Shown here: piece by piece, positions 16,674 through 25,053 of the stretch
Numbering within the stretch: the first letter of the stretch is position 1
Layout of the letters: each line of letters opens with the position of its first letter
Assembly (NCBI GenBank): GCA_020853615.1
Contig: JADYYO010000027.1
Span: 1-45,695 of the forward strand
DNA: 45,695 bases
Direction of reading: 5' to 3'
From: Thermomicrobiales bacterium
GTDB taxonomy: Bacteria; Chloroflexota; Chloroflexia; Thermomicrobiales; UBA6265
Notes under the pieces: generated by a model
The model's database searches: none
What the model was told of the DNA's origin: nothing
What the model saw: only the letters and a program-made list of their open reading frames with translations
Made by a program: the position numbers and the translations under genes

Positions 16674-17384
16674 GTGGAGATGATGCGACAACGGCTGGCG
16701 AATTGGCTGAGGCGGATGCAGTCGCGCTTTGCAACCGACGCGGTGCGCGCCATCGCGCGCTGGCTCTTCCGCTTCCAGATCGAGGTGGGCGGGCTGGATC
16801 TCGTGCCCCCCGGCGAGCCGCTGATCGTCGCCGGCGCGCCGCACCGGAACTGGATCGACGGCTTCCTCCTCCTCATCGCGCTCCCCGCCGAGCCGCGCAT
16901 CGTCTTCCTCGCCTCGGAGAACGCGGCCGACCGTTGGTGGCGCCGGTTCGCGCTCTGGCTGGTCGGGCGCTTCGAGCCGGTCTCGACGACGAGCGCGCTC
17001 AACCGCGACGCGCTGGAGGCGGGACTGCGGGTGCTGGCGCGCGGCGACCGCCTCGGCATCTTCCCCGAGGGATGGGACCACCTGAGCGGCCCGATGCGGG
17101 AGATCGGGGAGCCGCGGCGAGGAGTCGCCTTTCTGGCGCGGCAGTCCGGCTGCCGGGTCCTCCCCGTCGCCCTGGCCGGGAGCAAGCCGCTCTGGCGAGG
17201 GAAGACGTTGCGCGTGCAGATCGGCGCGCCGCTCGCCCCACTCCCCCTCGAGGCCAACAAGGGCGAGCAGCAGACCTGGAGCGCCGAATTGCGCGACACC
17301 CTGCAGGCGCTCCTGCCGCCGGAGCCGCCCGAGACCCCGGTCGACAAGCGCCGCTGGACCTGGCTGACGACCTGGCTCGACTAA
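16674..17384 (+). CDS. plsC: 1-acylglycerol-3-phosphate acyltransferase-like (PlsC family)
   Basis: This membrane-associated acyltransferase would transfer a fatty acyl group to lysophosphatidate or a similar acceptor. Of 236 residues, the catalytic H-x4-D motif is present (APHRNWIDGF, His57 and Asp62), as is the substrate-binding FPEG (130-133). The start is GTG 16674, or ATG 16680 with GTGGAG just upstream. It stands alone. The C-terminal part after about residue 200 is a hydrophilic tail rich in Pro/Glu/Thr. The exact acceptor is not predictable from sequence. Confidence 0.85.
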   Translation: MEMMRQRLANWLRRMQSRFATDAVRAIARWLFRFQIEVGGLDLVPPGEPLIVAGAPHRNWIDGFLLLIALPAEPRIVFLASENAADRWWRRFALWLVGRFEPVSTTSALNRDALEAGLRVLARGDRLGIFPEGWDHLSGPMREIGEPRRGVAFLARQSGCRVLPVALAGSKPLWRGKTLRVQIGAPLAPLPLEANKGEQQTWSAELRDTLQALLPPEPPETPVDKRRWTWLTTWLD

Positions 17385-17424
17385 TCCGAAATCCGGGTAA
17401 TCGGCACCGCATTGCCACGGCCTG

Positions 17425-17604
17425 CCCTCACCCCCAGCCGCCACCCAGCGGGTCCCCGTCCCACTCCGGTGGGAGAGGGGAGATCTTTCACGTGCTTTCG
17501 CATCAGATCACATTGATGTTATAGGAGGGCAGGCATCGAATTTACATATATCAAGATGTCTTGCGACGAGCGTCCCCGCTCCCACCGGAGGGGGAGAGGG
17601 TGAG
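17425..17604. repeat. MITE-like element, CCCTCACCCCC family, copy A
   Basis: The left arm (17425-17482) starts CCCTCACCCCCAGCCGCCAC and contains CTCCGGTGGGAGAGGGG. The right arm (17571-17604) is its inverse complement in shortened form (CTCCCACCGGAGGGGGAG, GGTGAG). Between them lies an AT-rich core of about 90 bases that contrasts sharply with the genome. There is no open frame of note. It fills most of the 315-base gap between plsC and the next gene. Confidence 0.75.
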
Positions 17605-17699
17605 CACGGCGAAGTGACAGCAATCATCCGGAATCCGTATGAGCGCCCTGCCGCCCGGCCGGCTCCGAAGAGCGCGACCAGGCAGCAGGCTGAACCTAT

Positions 17700-18206
17700 C
17701 TACTTGAGAGAGATCGAGCCGAGCGCGGGTGCCATCTCGCCGGAGATGGCCTCGGCCCGGCGGATGTCGCGCGCGCCCCGGAGGCCCCATCCGGCGGCGA
17801 AGGTGGCGACGACCGCGATGACCCCGGCCGCGGCCAGCGCGCCGGAGGCGAGGAGGGGCGCCCGCCCGGTGACAGCGCCGATGAGGAGCTCCCAGCCGGT
17901 GACGTCCGGGTGCATCTCCTGGATGAACCCGATGTTCCCCTCGATGTGCTCCCACATCCCGAGCAAACTTCCGCCAGCCGCGATCAGCATGACGAGGCGC
18001 AGGGCGAGGACGCTCTGCCGGCTGGGGCGCTTCCAGGCGACGCCGATGGCCGCCAGCCCGGCGACGCAGAGGGCGAAGGGGACGAGCTGCATCGGCTCCT
18101 GGAAGTGCTTGGCCGAGAGGAGCTCCACGATCGTCCCCGCGAAGAGGGCGGCCGCGAGCGCGTAGAGGAGGGTGGTCAGGCGCGCAAGGCGCTCACTGTC
18201 GCTCAT
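17700..18206 (-). CDS. Four-helix membrane protein of unknown function
   Basis: The 168-residue protein has four predicted membrane helices: LTTLLYALAAALFAGTIVEL, LVPFALCVAGLAAIGVAW, ALRLVMLIAAGGSLLGMW and ALAAAGVIAVVATFAAGWGL. A loop between helices 3 and 4 contains EHIEGNIGFIQEMHPDVTGW, with His/Glu residues that could bind metal. Its ATG overlaps the stop codon of the preceding helix-hairpin-helix gene by four bases (ATGA), so the two are translationally coupled and probably work together. I do not recognise the family. Confidence 0.75.
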   Translation of the reverse strand: MSDSERLARLTTLLYALAAALFAGTIVELLSAKHFQEPMQLVPFALCVAGLAAIGVAWKRPSRQSVLALRLVMLIAAGGSLLGMWEHIEGNIGFIQEMHPDVTGWELLIGAVTGRAPLLASGALAAAGVIAVVATFAAGWGLRGARDIRRAEAISGEMAPALGSISLK

Positions 18207-19126
18207 GCCCCCTCCACATACGGCTTGGCGAGGTCGACGAACTGCGGCGCGAGGGTTGTCTCCAGCGTGGCCAGGAACGCCTCGACCGAGGCGAAGGGGC
18301 CTTCGCTGGCGATCGTCTGCGCCGTCTCCGGGCTGACGCCGGGGAGCTGCCGCACCGTCTCCGGATCGGCGCTCGCCGGGGCGACCGGCACGTAGAGGTA
18401 CTTCTCCAGCGCGGCGATCTCCTCCGGCGAGATGTACTTGCCCATCTCCCCCCGGAACTGCGCGATGCTCGTATACGGCCGGTACTCCTCGAATTCGCGC
18501 GTCATCCGCTCGCCGGCCCCCGGGATCGCCATGAACTGCTCGCTCGTCGCCGTATTCAGGTTGTACTTCAGCCAGGTCGCGGTCTCCCCGGCATCGGGGG
18601 CGAGAAAGGTGGCTGCGGCCGTGGCCAATTCCGGCGCGACGGAGGCGCCGAGCGCCTTCAGGAACGCCTCGGGCGAGCCGAAGGGGCGGCCGCCGATCAG
18701 CGACTGCGCGATCTCCGGCGTCACGCCGGGCAACTGCTGCAGCGTGTCGGCGTCGGCCTGGTCGACATCGACCGGCACGAAGAGATACGCCTCCAGCGCC
18801 GCCACCTCCTCGGGGGAGATGTACTTGCCGAGCTCACCGCGAAACTGGCCGATGCTCGTGTAGGGGCGATACTCCTCGAACTCGCGCGTCATCCGCTCGC
18901 CCGCGCCCGGAATCGCCTGCAACTGATCGGTTGGCGCGCTATTCAGGTTGTATTTCACCCAGGCCACGGCGCCCTCGGGCGCCTCGGCCGCGCTGGCCGG
19001 GGCGGCGCTCCCCTGAGCGAAAGCGCGCGCGCCCGGCAGGCTCAGCGCCAGGCCGGCCCCGGTCGCTGCCACGAGCAGCCGCCGCCGGTCGATCACCATC
19101 CGATTGCCATACATCCGTTCCACCAC
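18203..19126 (-). CDS. TAT-exported tandem helix-hairpin-helix protein
   Basis: The ~307-residue product has a twin-arginine signal (VIDRRRLLVAATGAGLALSL) and two nearly identical ~120-residue units. Each unit has W-x-KYNLN, then IPGAGERMTREFEEYRPYTS, then QFRGE-x-GKYISPEE and a second hairpin (QLPGV-x-PE-x-AQ). The IPGAGE and LPGV hairpins are of the ComEA/PsbU type. The frame reaches 19330, but GGAGGAGG directly before tandem GTG codons points to GTG 19126; ATG 19114 is the alternative. It is coupled to the four-helix membrane protein. Export of a DNA-binding-type fold may mean competence-like DNA capture or, as in PsbU, a protein-protein role; this is unresolved. Confidence 0.75.
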   Translation of the reverse strand: MVERMYGNRMVIDRRRLLVAATGAGLALSLPGARAFAQGSAAPASAAEAPEGAVAWVKYNLNSAPTDQLQAIPGAGERMTREFEEYRPYTSIGQFRGELGKYISPEEVAALEAYLFVPVDVDQADADTLQQLPGVTPEIAQSLIGGRPFGSPEAFLKALGASVAPELATAAATFLAPDAGETATWLKYNLNTATSEQFMAIPGAGERMTREFEEYRPYTSIAQFRGEMGKYISPEEIAALEKYLYVPVAPASADPETVRQLPGVSPETAQTIASEGPFASVEAFLATLETTLAPQFVDLAKPYVEGA

Positions 19127-19378
19127 GACGGGTCCTCCTCCAAACTCCGGTCCGATTGCTGCCGCGCACTGGCTGGCCAGGGGGTCGGGACGGGCACTCG
19201 GCGCGGCCCTGGCGAGAAGCGGCCGCGACGTACCGCCCCTCGAGGAGAGACAGTAGCGAGCAAATCTTGGAGAATGCTTAGAATCGGCCGGGAGTAGGCT
19301 TGCAACGCGCTCCCCTCCGGCGGCTCTCACTCGACTGCCAGGCCGCTGGTTGCGCCCCGATGATCAGGAGGAAGGATC

Positions 19379-20503
19379 ATGGCCTCCGCGGATCGGCAAC
19401 GCTATCTCGATAATTTGCAGGGGGAGGTCGACGGCGCGGCCCTCTACCACGCCCTCGCCGACATCGAAGCCGGCTCGGAGCTGGCGACGGTCTACCGGCG
19501 CATGGCCGAGGCGGAGGAGCGGCATGCCGAGATCTGGCGCGCGAAGCTGCGCGAGATCGGGGAGACGAACCTGCCATCGGCGCCGGGCTGGCGGACGCGG
19601 GTCCTCATCGCCCTGGCGCGCCGCTTCGGGCCGGCGACGATCCTCCCCACGGTCGCTGCCCAGGAGCAGGCCGACAGCCAGCGCTATCAGGAGCAGCCCG
19701 AGGCGCGCGGCGCGCGCATGGCCGCCGACGAGCAGTCGCACGCCCGGCTCTTCCGCGCCATCAGCGAACAGTCGGGCGGTCTCACCGGCGGCGCGGTGGC
19801 CCGGCTCGAAGGGCGGCACCGGGCGGGCGGCGGCAACGCTCTGCGCGCGGCCGTCCTCGGCGCCAACGACGGGCTCGTCTCCAACGCCAGCCTCGTCATG
19901 GGGGTGGCCGGGGCGGAGCTGGCCGGCCGCTCGATCCTGATCACCGGCCTCGCCGGGCTGCTGGCCGGGTCGCTCTCGATGGCGCTCGGCGAGTGGCTCT
20001 CCGTGCAGAGCTCGCGCGAGCTCTACGCACATCAGATCAAGATCGAGCGGGAGGAGCTCCTGGCGGCGCCGGAGGAGGAGGCGGCCGAGCTGGCACTGAT
20101 CTACCAGGCGAAGGGCGTCCCTGCCGAGCAGGCGCGCGAGCTGGGCCGGCGGATCGTGCAGGACCCGCGAACCGCGCTCGACACCCTCGCCCGGGAGGAG
20201 CTGGGGATCGATCCGGAGGAGCTGGGGGGGTCAGCCTGGGTCGCCGCGGCGACCTCGTTCTTCCTCTTTTCGGCCGGGGCCATCGTGCCCGTCGCTCCCT
20301 ACGTCTTCAGCGAGGGGACGTCGGCATTCGTTGCCAGCATCATCCTCAGCATCATCGCCCTCTTCGCCATCGGCGCCGCGATCACGATCATCACCGGGCG
20401 CAACGCCGTGCAGTCCGGGCTGCGGCAGGTCCTCTTCGGCGTCGCCGCGGCGGCGATCACCTTCGTCGTCGGCCGGGCGATCGGGACGTCGCTGGGGGGA
20501 TAG
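19379..20503 (+). CDS. Ferritin-like/VIT fusion (membrane-bound iron or manganese transporter)
   Basis: The 374-residue fusion has an N-terminal rubrerythrin/ferritin-like domain (1-145) joined to a VIT1/CCC1 transporter domain (160-374). Iron-ligand motifs are visible: E-x2-H in AEAEERHAEIW (Glu46/His49) and DEQSHARLF. The transporter part starts with the family block AVLGANDGLVSNASLVMGVA and has about five helices with a cytosolic Glu-rich insert (EELLAAPEEEAAEL). Relatives (MbfA) export iron from the cytoplasm. The start ATG at 19379 follows AGGAGGAAGG. It stands as a single gene. Confidence 0.9.
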   Translation: MASADRQRYLDNLQGEVDGAALYHALADIEAGSELATVYRRMAEAEERHAEIWRAKLREIGETNLPSAPGWRTRVLIALARRFGPATILPTVAAQEQADSQRYQEQPEARGARMAADEQSHARLFRAISEQSGGLTGGAVARLEGRHRAGGGNALRAAVLGANDGLVSNASLVMGVAGAELAGRSILITGLAGLLAGSLSMALGEWLSVQSSRELYAHQIKIEREELLAAPEEEAAELALIYQAKGVPAEQARELGRRIVQDPRTALDTLAREELGIDPEELGGSAWVAAATSFFLFSAGAIVPVAPYVFSEGTSAFVASIILSIIALFAIGAAITIITGRNAVQSGLRQVLFGVAAAAITFVVGRAIGTSLGG

Positions 20504-20600
20504 ACGGCAGGAACGCGAGCGTAAGCGGTCTCGATCATCGTTTCCGAAATGCTCGGTGAGGCGAGACGCGACGAAGAGAAGATCATACCCAAGGGCCGTC

Positions 20601-20985
20601 GTGCCGGAGCACTATCGGGACATCCTCGACAGCCGGGCGCTCGGCCACCTCGCCACGATCGGCGCGGATGGCAAGCCGCGGGTGAACCCGGTCCGGTTCC
20701 TTTCGGACGGGGAGGACGTCTACCTCGGCATCGAGCCGGGCATCGCCAGGCGCCGGAACCCCGCACGAGCATCCCTTCGTCGCCATGTCGGTCGCCGATC
20801 TGGCGCGCCCCATGCGCTACGCCGAAATCCGGGGCGAGGTCGTCGCGTTCGAGCGCTACGAAACGCTCGCCTGGGTCAACCAGCTCGCGCACGAGTACAC
20901 CGGGGCCGACTTCACCAGGGGAACGGAGGGCGACCCGCGCGACAAGGTGGCGATCCGGGTCGATGCCTGGACGGCGCAGGGCTGA
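20601..20985 (+). pseudogene. PPOX/F420-dependent flavin-fold enzyme, frameshifted
   Basis: The gene opens at GTG 20601 as VPEHYRDILDSRALGHLATI then GADGKPRVNPVRFLSDGEDV, the N-terminal half of PPOX-class F420-dependent or pyridoxamine-oxidase-like proteins. After about residue 50 the frame turns to Arg-rich nonsense. The family continuation (FVAMSVADLARPMRYAEIRG, then EVVAFERYETLAWVNQLA) lies one frame over and ends at 20985. A one-base change near 20740-20780 explains this, and one strand of the fold (the R-x-RNL region) is also poorly preserved. It is either dead or a sequencing slip. Confidence 0.7.
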
Positions 20986-21143
20986 CGACGACACGGCGCG
21001 GCGAGGCGGTCCTCAAGCGGCGCCGCCATTGGACTCACCGGCCCCGCTCGCCAACATGGCCTCGCCGCTCGCGCCGACCGCAATCTCCTTCGTGACCGAC
21101 CCGGCGCCACTTCGGATTCCCCTATACGGGAGCGCCATTGCGC

Positions 21144-21761
21144 TCAACTCAGCAAGCGATCGAGCAGCAGCGGCGAGACCGCAAAGAACAGGTTAATGAG
21201 AACGATAAGGGCGATACTTGCGGGCGGACTGACGAACGAAAGCGCGAAGCCCGCCAGATAGAGGAGCGGTCCCACCGCATAGTTCAACGTCATCTTCTGG
21301 ATCGCCCTCCGATCCACCTCTGCGCCGAGCAGGCGGTTCCGGTGGATCGCGTACCGCCACTGCAGGTTGACGAGCAGCCCCCCGACGAAGAAGACAGCGG
21401 TGTAGACGGCCACGGCCGTCTGCCGCTCGCTCCGGTTCTCGAGATAGCTGGAGAGGAGCGCCGTGGGGAAGGGCACGATGGCGACCCACATCAGGAAGAC
21501 CACGTTGATCAGGATGAAGATGTGGTCGGTACGACGGATCAACTGGAACATCCAGTGGTGCTGGGCCCAGATGATGCCGACGATCAGGAAGCTGAGCGCG
21601 TAACTCAGATAGGCGGGCCACTGCTTGAGCAGCGCGTCGAGCAACCCGTGCGACACGGTCGGCTCACGCAGGTCGAGCACCAACAGCGTGACGGCGATGG
21701 CAAAAACGCCGTCACTGAAGGCGAGCAACCGATCAACCCCGGATTCTCGGAGTTCAGGCAT
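21144..21761 (-). CDS. TMEM175-family potassium channel (DUF1211)
   Basis: The 205-residue membrane protein has six hydrophobic segments. The family pore motif FSDG is at residues 15-18 (RLLAFSDGVFAIAVTLLVLD), followed by QHHWMFQLIRRTDHIFILIN in helix 3. Bacterial TMEM175 proteins are tetrameric K+-selective channels built from one such repeat. The ATG at 21761 follows GGAAG at short distance. Its neighbours on the same strand, a cupin and CMD-type gene further upstream, give no functional clue. Confidence 0.9.
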   Translation of the reverse strand: MPELRESGVDRLLAFSDGVFAIAVTLLVLDLREPTVSHGLLDALLKQWPAYLSYALSFLIVGIIWAQHHWMFQLIRRTDHIFILINVVFLMWVAIVPFPTALLSSYLENRSERQTAVAVYTAVFFVGGLLVNLQWRYAIHRNRLLGAEVDRRAIQKMTLNYAVGPLLYLAGFALSFVSPPASIALIVLINLFFAVSPLLLDRLLS

Positions 21762-21878
21762 CTTCCATGCCCCTTATCCATGGCAGAACCCGCACCAGAG
21801 CGGCGCATTGTCGGTGCGCTCCCTGCCGGCGTCAACGGCAATTGGGAATCATGCGGCGGCGTGGCAAGGCCCGCGTGA

Positions 21879-22282
21879 TTACCCGAGTTGCTGGCCGTAC
21901 TCCGCGTAGGTGACATGCTCGCCCCAGGTCGCGGCATTGCCCTCGGCATCGACCTCCAGCATGGTAAGGTGCGTCATCAAGCGGTTTCGGGCAGCGCCGT
22001 GCAAATGCTCCTCGCCCGGCTCGAAAAAGACGCGGCCGCCCGGGGAGATGACCTCGATCGGTCCGCCCCGCCGCTGCACGCGGCCGATGCCCTCGGCGAC
22101 GTAGATGGTCTGGCCGTGGGAGTGGGTGCGCCGGGCCGTGCGGGAGGCCGGCGTGCAATGGACGAAGCTCGCGTTCAGGCGCGAGTCAGCCCCGGCGTCG
22201 CGACCGTGTCGACGTAGACGGCGCCGGTGAACCAGTCGGCCGCCCCGGTCGCGGTATCGAGGTCGTTTCTGGTGATCTGCAT
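21879..22282 (-). pseudogene. Cupin-domain protein split by a one-base frameshift
   Basis: A cupin of the small quercetinase/mandelonitrile-lyase-like type. It starts at ATG 22282 (after GGAGG) as MQITRNDLDTATGAADWFTG then AVYVDTVATPG. The frame then fails, and the family continuation (DSRLNASFVHCTPASRTART-like, THSHGQTIYVAEGIGRVQRR, EEHLHGAARNRLMTHLTMLE) is found one frame over to 21879. The break falls in a GGGG run near 22190, where one added G would restore a full ~134-residue protein with metal-binding His residues (HSH, HLHG). A homopolymer sequencing error is a real possibility. Confidence 0.75.
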
Positions 22283-22454
22283 GGCGCCCTCCTGTTCCTG
22301 CCAATTCACTCGCGGGGCTTCGCGCCACGCAGGGATTTGCCTCCCAGTCGCCGGCGCGGACGTGACCCTCGTTGGTTTGCCGCACGCTCCGGAACCAGGC
22401 GCGGCCACCCCCTCTCGATCAGTAGCGGGCTGTTGCACTGGGACGAGCAGCGCC

Positions 22455-22781
22455 TCAGGCGCCCCGAAACACGCGCTTGGCGACGGCCATCGCCGACATC
22501 GCTCTCGGCCAGCCGGCGTAGAATGCGAGATGGGTGATGGTCTCGATCAGCTCCTGCTCGCTCGCGCCGTTCTCCCGGGCCAGGCCGAGGTGGTAGACGA
22601 GCTGCTCCGTGCTGCCGCTGGTGACGAGGCTGGCGACCGTCACGAGGCTGCGCTCCTTCGGCGAGAGCTCCGGCCGCGGCCAGACCTGCCCGAACAGGAC
22701 GTCGTCCGTAAGACGCACGAGCTCGGGCGCGAAGTCGCCGAACATCTTCTCGGCGCCTGACGGCTTCTGGCGCTCCGTCAT
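22455..22781 (-). CDS. Carboxymuconolactone decarboxylase (CMD) family protein
   Basis: The 108-residue protein is one CMD domain: RPELSPKERSLVTVASLVTS, then TEQLVYHLGLARENGASEQE and THLAFYAGWPRAMSAMAVAK. It lacks the CxxC of AhpD-type members, so it belongs to the gamma-carboxymuconolactone-decarboxylase-like branch rather than the peroxidase-partner branch. ATG 22781 follows AAGGAG. It lies between the cupin gene and a deazaflavin-type gene on the same strand, a grouping often seen around oxidoreductases. The substrate is unknown. Confidence 0.9.
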   Translation of the reverse strand: MTERQKPSGAEKMFGDFAPELVRLTDDVLFGQVWPRPELSPKERSLVTVASLVTSGSTEQLVYHLGLARENGASEQELIETITHLAFYAGWPRAMSAMAVAKRVFRGA

Positions 22782-22825
22782 GGATGGTCTCCTTTCATGC
22801 GATGAGTCGTGCAGCGAGACGACGA

Positions 22826-23227
22826 TCAGGTGTCCAACGACGGGCTGCGGTCAGCCGCAAACTCGATCGCGACAGGGAGGGAGGCGCAGCCCCACGCGTC
22901 GAGGTTGTCGCCCTCCCGGTACTTGTCGACCAGCAGACCGCGTGCCCGCTGCCCCTCGGCTGTCCCGGCCTGGAGGATCCGGGCCACGCCCGCGTGCGTC
23001 TCGTCACCCAACTCGACCGTGACGCGCGGATTCGCCTGGAGATTGCGCACCCAGTCGGACCGCTCGCGCCCGCCGGACAGCAGGTACATTCGTCCATCAT
23101 CCACGCCGAACCAGATCTCGATGCGGTGCGGCCGGCCGGTCCGGCGCCCGATCGTGGTCAGGTACGCATACGGCGCCTTGGCCCAGCGCGCCAACCAGGA
23201 CTGCACGCGGCGCGTTGCTTCGGTCAT
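22826..23227 (-). CDS. Deazaflavin (F420)-dependent nitroreductase-family protein
   Basis: The 133-residue split-barrel protein matches the DUF385/Ddn-like family: YAYLTTIGRRTGRPHRIEIW, then GRMYLLSGGRERSDWVRNLQ and NPRVTVELGDETHAG. The short RRTGRPH followed by an acidic/aromatic strand is typical for cofactor binding. ATG 23227 (MTEATRR) follows GAGGAG at proper distance; ATG 23236 abuts the Shine-Dalgarno and is rejected. It is part of the minus-strand group with CMD and cupin genes. Its presence implies that the organism makes or uses F420. Confidence 0.85.
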   Translation of the reverse strand: MTEATRRVQSWLARWAKAPYAYLTTIGRRTGRPHRIEIWFGVDDGRMYLLSGGRERSDWVRNLQANPRVTVELGDETHAGVARILQAGTAEGQRARGLLVDKYREGDNLDAWGCASLPVAIEFAADRSPSLDT

Positions 23228-23290
23228 CGTTCCCATCTCCTCGTCGTCGGTCCTCCGCCATGGTCGCCTCGGTCGCGCGCCCTGGGGCCA

Positions 23291-23566
23291 CTACGCGCCG
23301 CTCGGCATCATCAAAGCCTTGATGGCGCGGCGCTCGTCCATGGCGCGGTAACCCTCGTCCATCTGGTTCAGGGGCAGGGTCAGGTCGAAGACCTTGCCCG
23401 GATCGATCCGCCGGCTCCAGATCAGATCGACCAGCTCCGGCAGGAAGCGGCGCACTGGCGCCGGGCCGCCAGGCAGGTGGACTTCCGCGAAGAACAGCTC
23501 CTCGCCCGGGAGGGCGACGCCGTGGGAGAGGCAACCAATGGCGAAGGCGCGAATGACCGTCCCCCC
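23291..23566 (-). pseudogene. Truncated zinc-type alcohol dehydrogenase, C-terminal stump
   Basis: The frame carries only the last ~90 residues of a medium-chain dehydrogenase: VALPGEELFFAEVHLPGGPA, then PVRRFLPELVDLIWSRRIDP and GYRAMDERRAIKALMMPSGA. The zinc-binding N-terminal domain and the GxGxxG cofactor site are missing. Upstream of about 23566 the frame is Arg/Ser-rich and opens onto the divergent TauE gene. It is therefore a 3' remnant left by deletion or recombination. It sits directly upstream of the deazaflavin-type gene in the same direction. Confidence 0.65.
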
Positions 23567-23689
23567 GCGATCACTCCCTTTGGCACGCCGCTTGCCGGAT
23601 GTAGCCGGCTGAGGCGAACGCCGGCGCATCGCCGCGCAATCGCGCGTCCTCGCTCCAGCATGCGCGCCCGGGCGAGTCAGGATAGAGTG

Positions 23690-24562
23690 GTGAGCGTGGT
23701 GAATCCGCCGATCGATTTCAGCAGCGTCGATCTCTTCGTCGTGGCGCTCTTCGCGGCGGCGGTCGCCGCCGGGCTGCTCGGCTCCCTGATCGGGCTCGGC
23801 GGCGGGGTCCTGCTGGTGCCCCTTCTCACCGTCGGTTTCGGCCTCCCCATCCGCCTCGCCATCGGGGCCAGCATCGTCTCGGTCATCGCCACCTCCAGCG
23901 GCGCGGCCGCCGCCTACGTCCGCGACCGCTTCACGAATGTCCGGCTCGCCATCTTCCTCGAGGTCGCCACCGCGATCGGAGCCGTCACCGGCGCGCTCGT
24001 CTCGCCCCACATCCCCACCCGGGCCCTCTTTCTCCTCTTCGGGCTGATCCTCCTCGGCTCGATCGTCCCCACGGTGACCAAGCTGCACGGCGGTGGCCAC
24101 GAGACGGTCGTCAATCACCCGCTGGCCGAGCGCTTCCAGCTCGCCGGCGCCTACCCGAGCCAGACCGCGGGCGAGATCGTCCCCTATCAGGTCGACCGCG
24201 TGCCGCTCGGGTTCGGCCTCATGTATGTGGCCGGGGTCGCCTCGGGCCTCCTCGGCATCGGCTCCGGCGCGCTCAAGGTGCTGGCGATGGACACCGCCAT
24301 GCGCCTCCCGATCAAGGTCTCCAGCGCCACGAGCAACTTCATGATCGGGGTGACAGCGGCCGCCAGCGCCGGCATCTACTTCTGGCGCGGCGACGTCGTG
24401 CCGCTGATCGCCGCCCCGGTCGCCCTCGGCGTCCTGATCGGAGCGAGCGCCGGGGCGCGGCTCCTGCCGCGCATCGAGAGCCGGATCGTGCGCGGCCTCT
24501 TTCTGGTGGCGCTGGCGGCCGTCGCCGTGCAGATGCTGCTGCGTGGATTGGGGATCGACTGA
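23690..24562 (+). CDS. TauE/SafE-family sulfite/organosulfonate exporter
   Basis: The ~290-residue inner-membrane protein has about eight helices. It starts VDLFVVALFAAAVAAGLLGS with the family block LIGLGGGVLLVPLLT, and the second half has YVAGVASGLLGIGSGALKVL then ATSNFMIGVTAAASAGIYFW. TauE/SafE proteins are proposed to export sulfite or sulfoacetate-type anions. GTG 23690 lies 7 bases after AGGA; GTG 23696/23699 or ATG 23660 are alternatives. The next gene (DUF1634) begins directly after its stop, and these two families commonly occur together. Confidence 0.9.
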   Translation: MSVVNPPIDFSSVDLFVVALFAAAVAAGLLGSLIGLGGGVLLVPLLTVGFGLPIRLAIGASIVSVIATSSGAAAAYVRDRFTNVRLAIFLEVATAIGAVTGALVSPHIPTRALFLLFGLILLGSIVPTVTKLHGGGHETVVNHPLAERFQLAGAYPSQTAGEIVPYQVDRVPLGFGLMYVAGVASGLLGIGSGALKVLAMDTAMRLPIKVSSATSNFMIGVTAAASAGIYFWRGDVVPLIAAPVALGVLIGASAGARLLPRIESRIVRGLFLVALAAVAVQMLLRGLGID

Positions 24563-24979
24563 ATGGCCGCGCCGGCAGAGATGGAGGCCGCTCGCCGCGA
24601 GGCGGCGCAGAGCCGGCGGATGGAGCGCTGGGTCAGCGTGGTGCTGCTCGGCGGGGTCCTCCTCGCCGCCGCGCTCATCCTCATCGGGCTGACGCTCCTC
24701 CTCTTCGGCAACGCGCGGGCGGGCGAGCCGGCGACCGTGGCCGAGGTCATCGGGCAGGAGAGCCACACGACGAGCATCGCCGCCATCGTCGATGGGGTGC
24801 GCGAGGGGCGGCCGGGCGCGATCATCCGCCTCGGCGTCCTGGCGCTGATCCTGACCCCCGCGGCGCGCGTGGCGATGACGCTCGTCCTCTTCCTTGCCGA
24901 GCGCGATTGGGCCTTCGTGGCGCTGACCGCCTTCGTCCTCCTGCTGCTGGCGCTCGGGCTCGCCGGCGTCGCGGGGTGA
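24563..24979 (+). CDS. DUF1634 membrane protein
   Basis: The 138-residue protein has three predicted helices: VSVVLLGGVLLAAALILIGL, GAIIRLGVLALILTPAARVA and WAFVALTAFVLLLLALGLAG. The middle helix with GxxxRLGxxxLxxTPxxRV is the hallmark of DUF1634. It begins at the base after the TauE stop (TGA then ATG), so the two are translated together and probably form one transport unit. The role of DUF1634 is not established. Confidence 0.9.
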   Translation: MAAPAEMEAARREAAQSRRMERWVSVVLLGGVLLAAALILIGLTLLLFGNARAGEPATVAEVIGQESHTTSIAAIVDGVREGRPGAIIRLGVLALILTPAARVAMTLVLFLAERDWAFVALTAFVLLLLALGLAGVAG

Positions 24980-24986
24980 GGCGCGG

Positions 24987-25053
24987 CCTCCTACCCCATG
25001 GGGTGGCGCACACCTTGCTGGCCACCCCATGGGGTAGGAGGGGATTTACCCCT
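24987..25053 (+). terminator. Perfect 21-bp stem-loop overlapping a second hairpin, upstream of nirK
   Basis: Arm 1 (24987-25007) CCTCCTACCCCATGGGGTGG plus C and arm 2 (25021-25041) are exact inverse complements around a 13-base loop. Each arm also holds the palindrome CCCCATGGGG. A second small hairpin, AGGGG-ATTTA-CCCCT (25039-25053), shares three bases with arm 2, so the two cannot both fold fully. It lies just after the DUF1634 stop and 165 bases before nirK. It may be a terminator, an attenuator-like switch or an operator pair. Confidence 0.55.

Noticed and set aside
22784-23689. N-terminal ~300 codons of the long frame that ends with TauE
   Set aside because: They cover the deazaflavin-type gene and the dehydrogenase stump on the other strand; real TauE sequence begins only near 23690.
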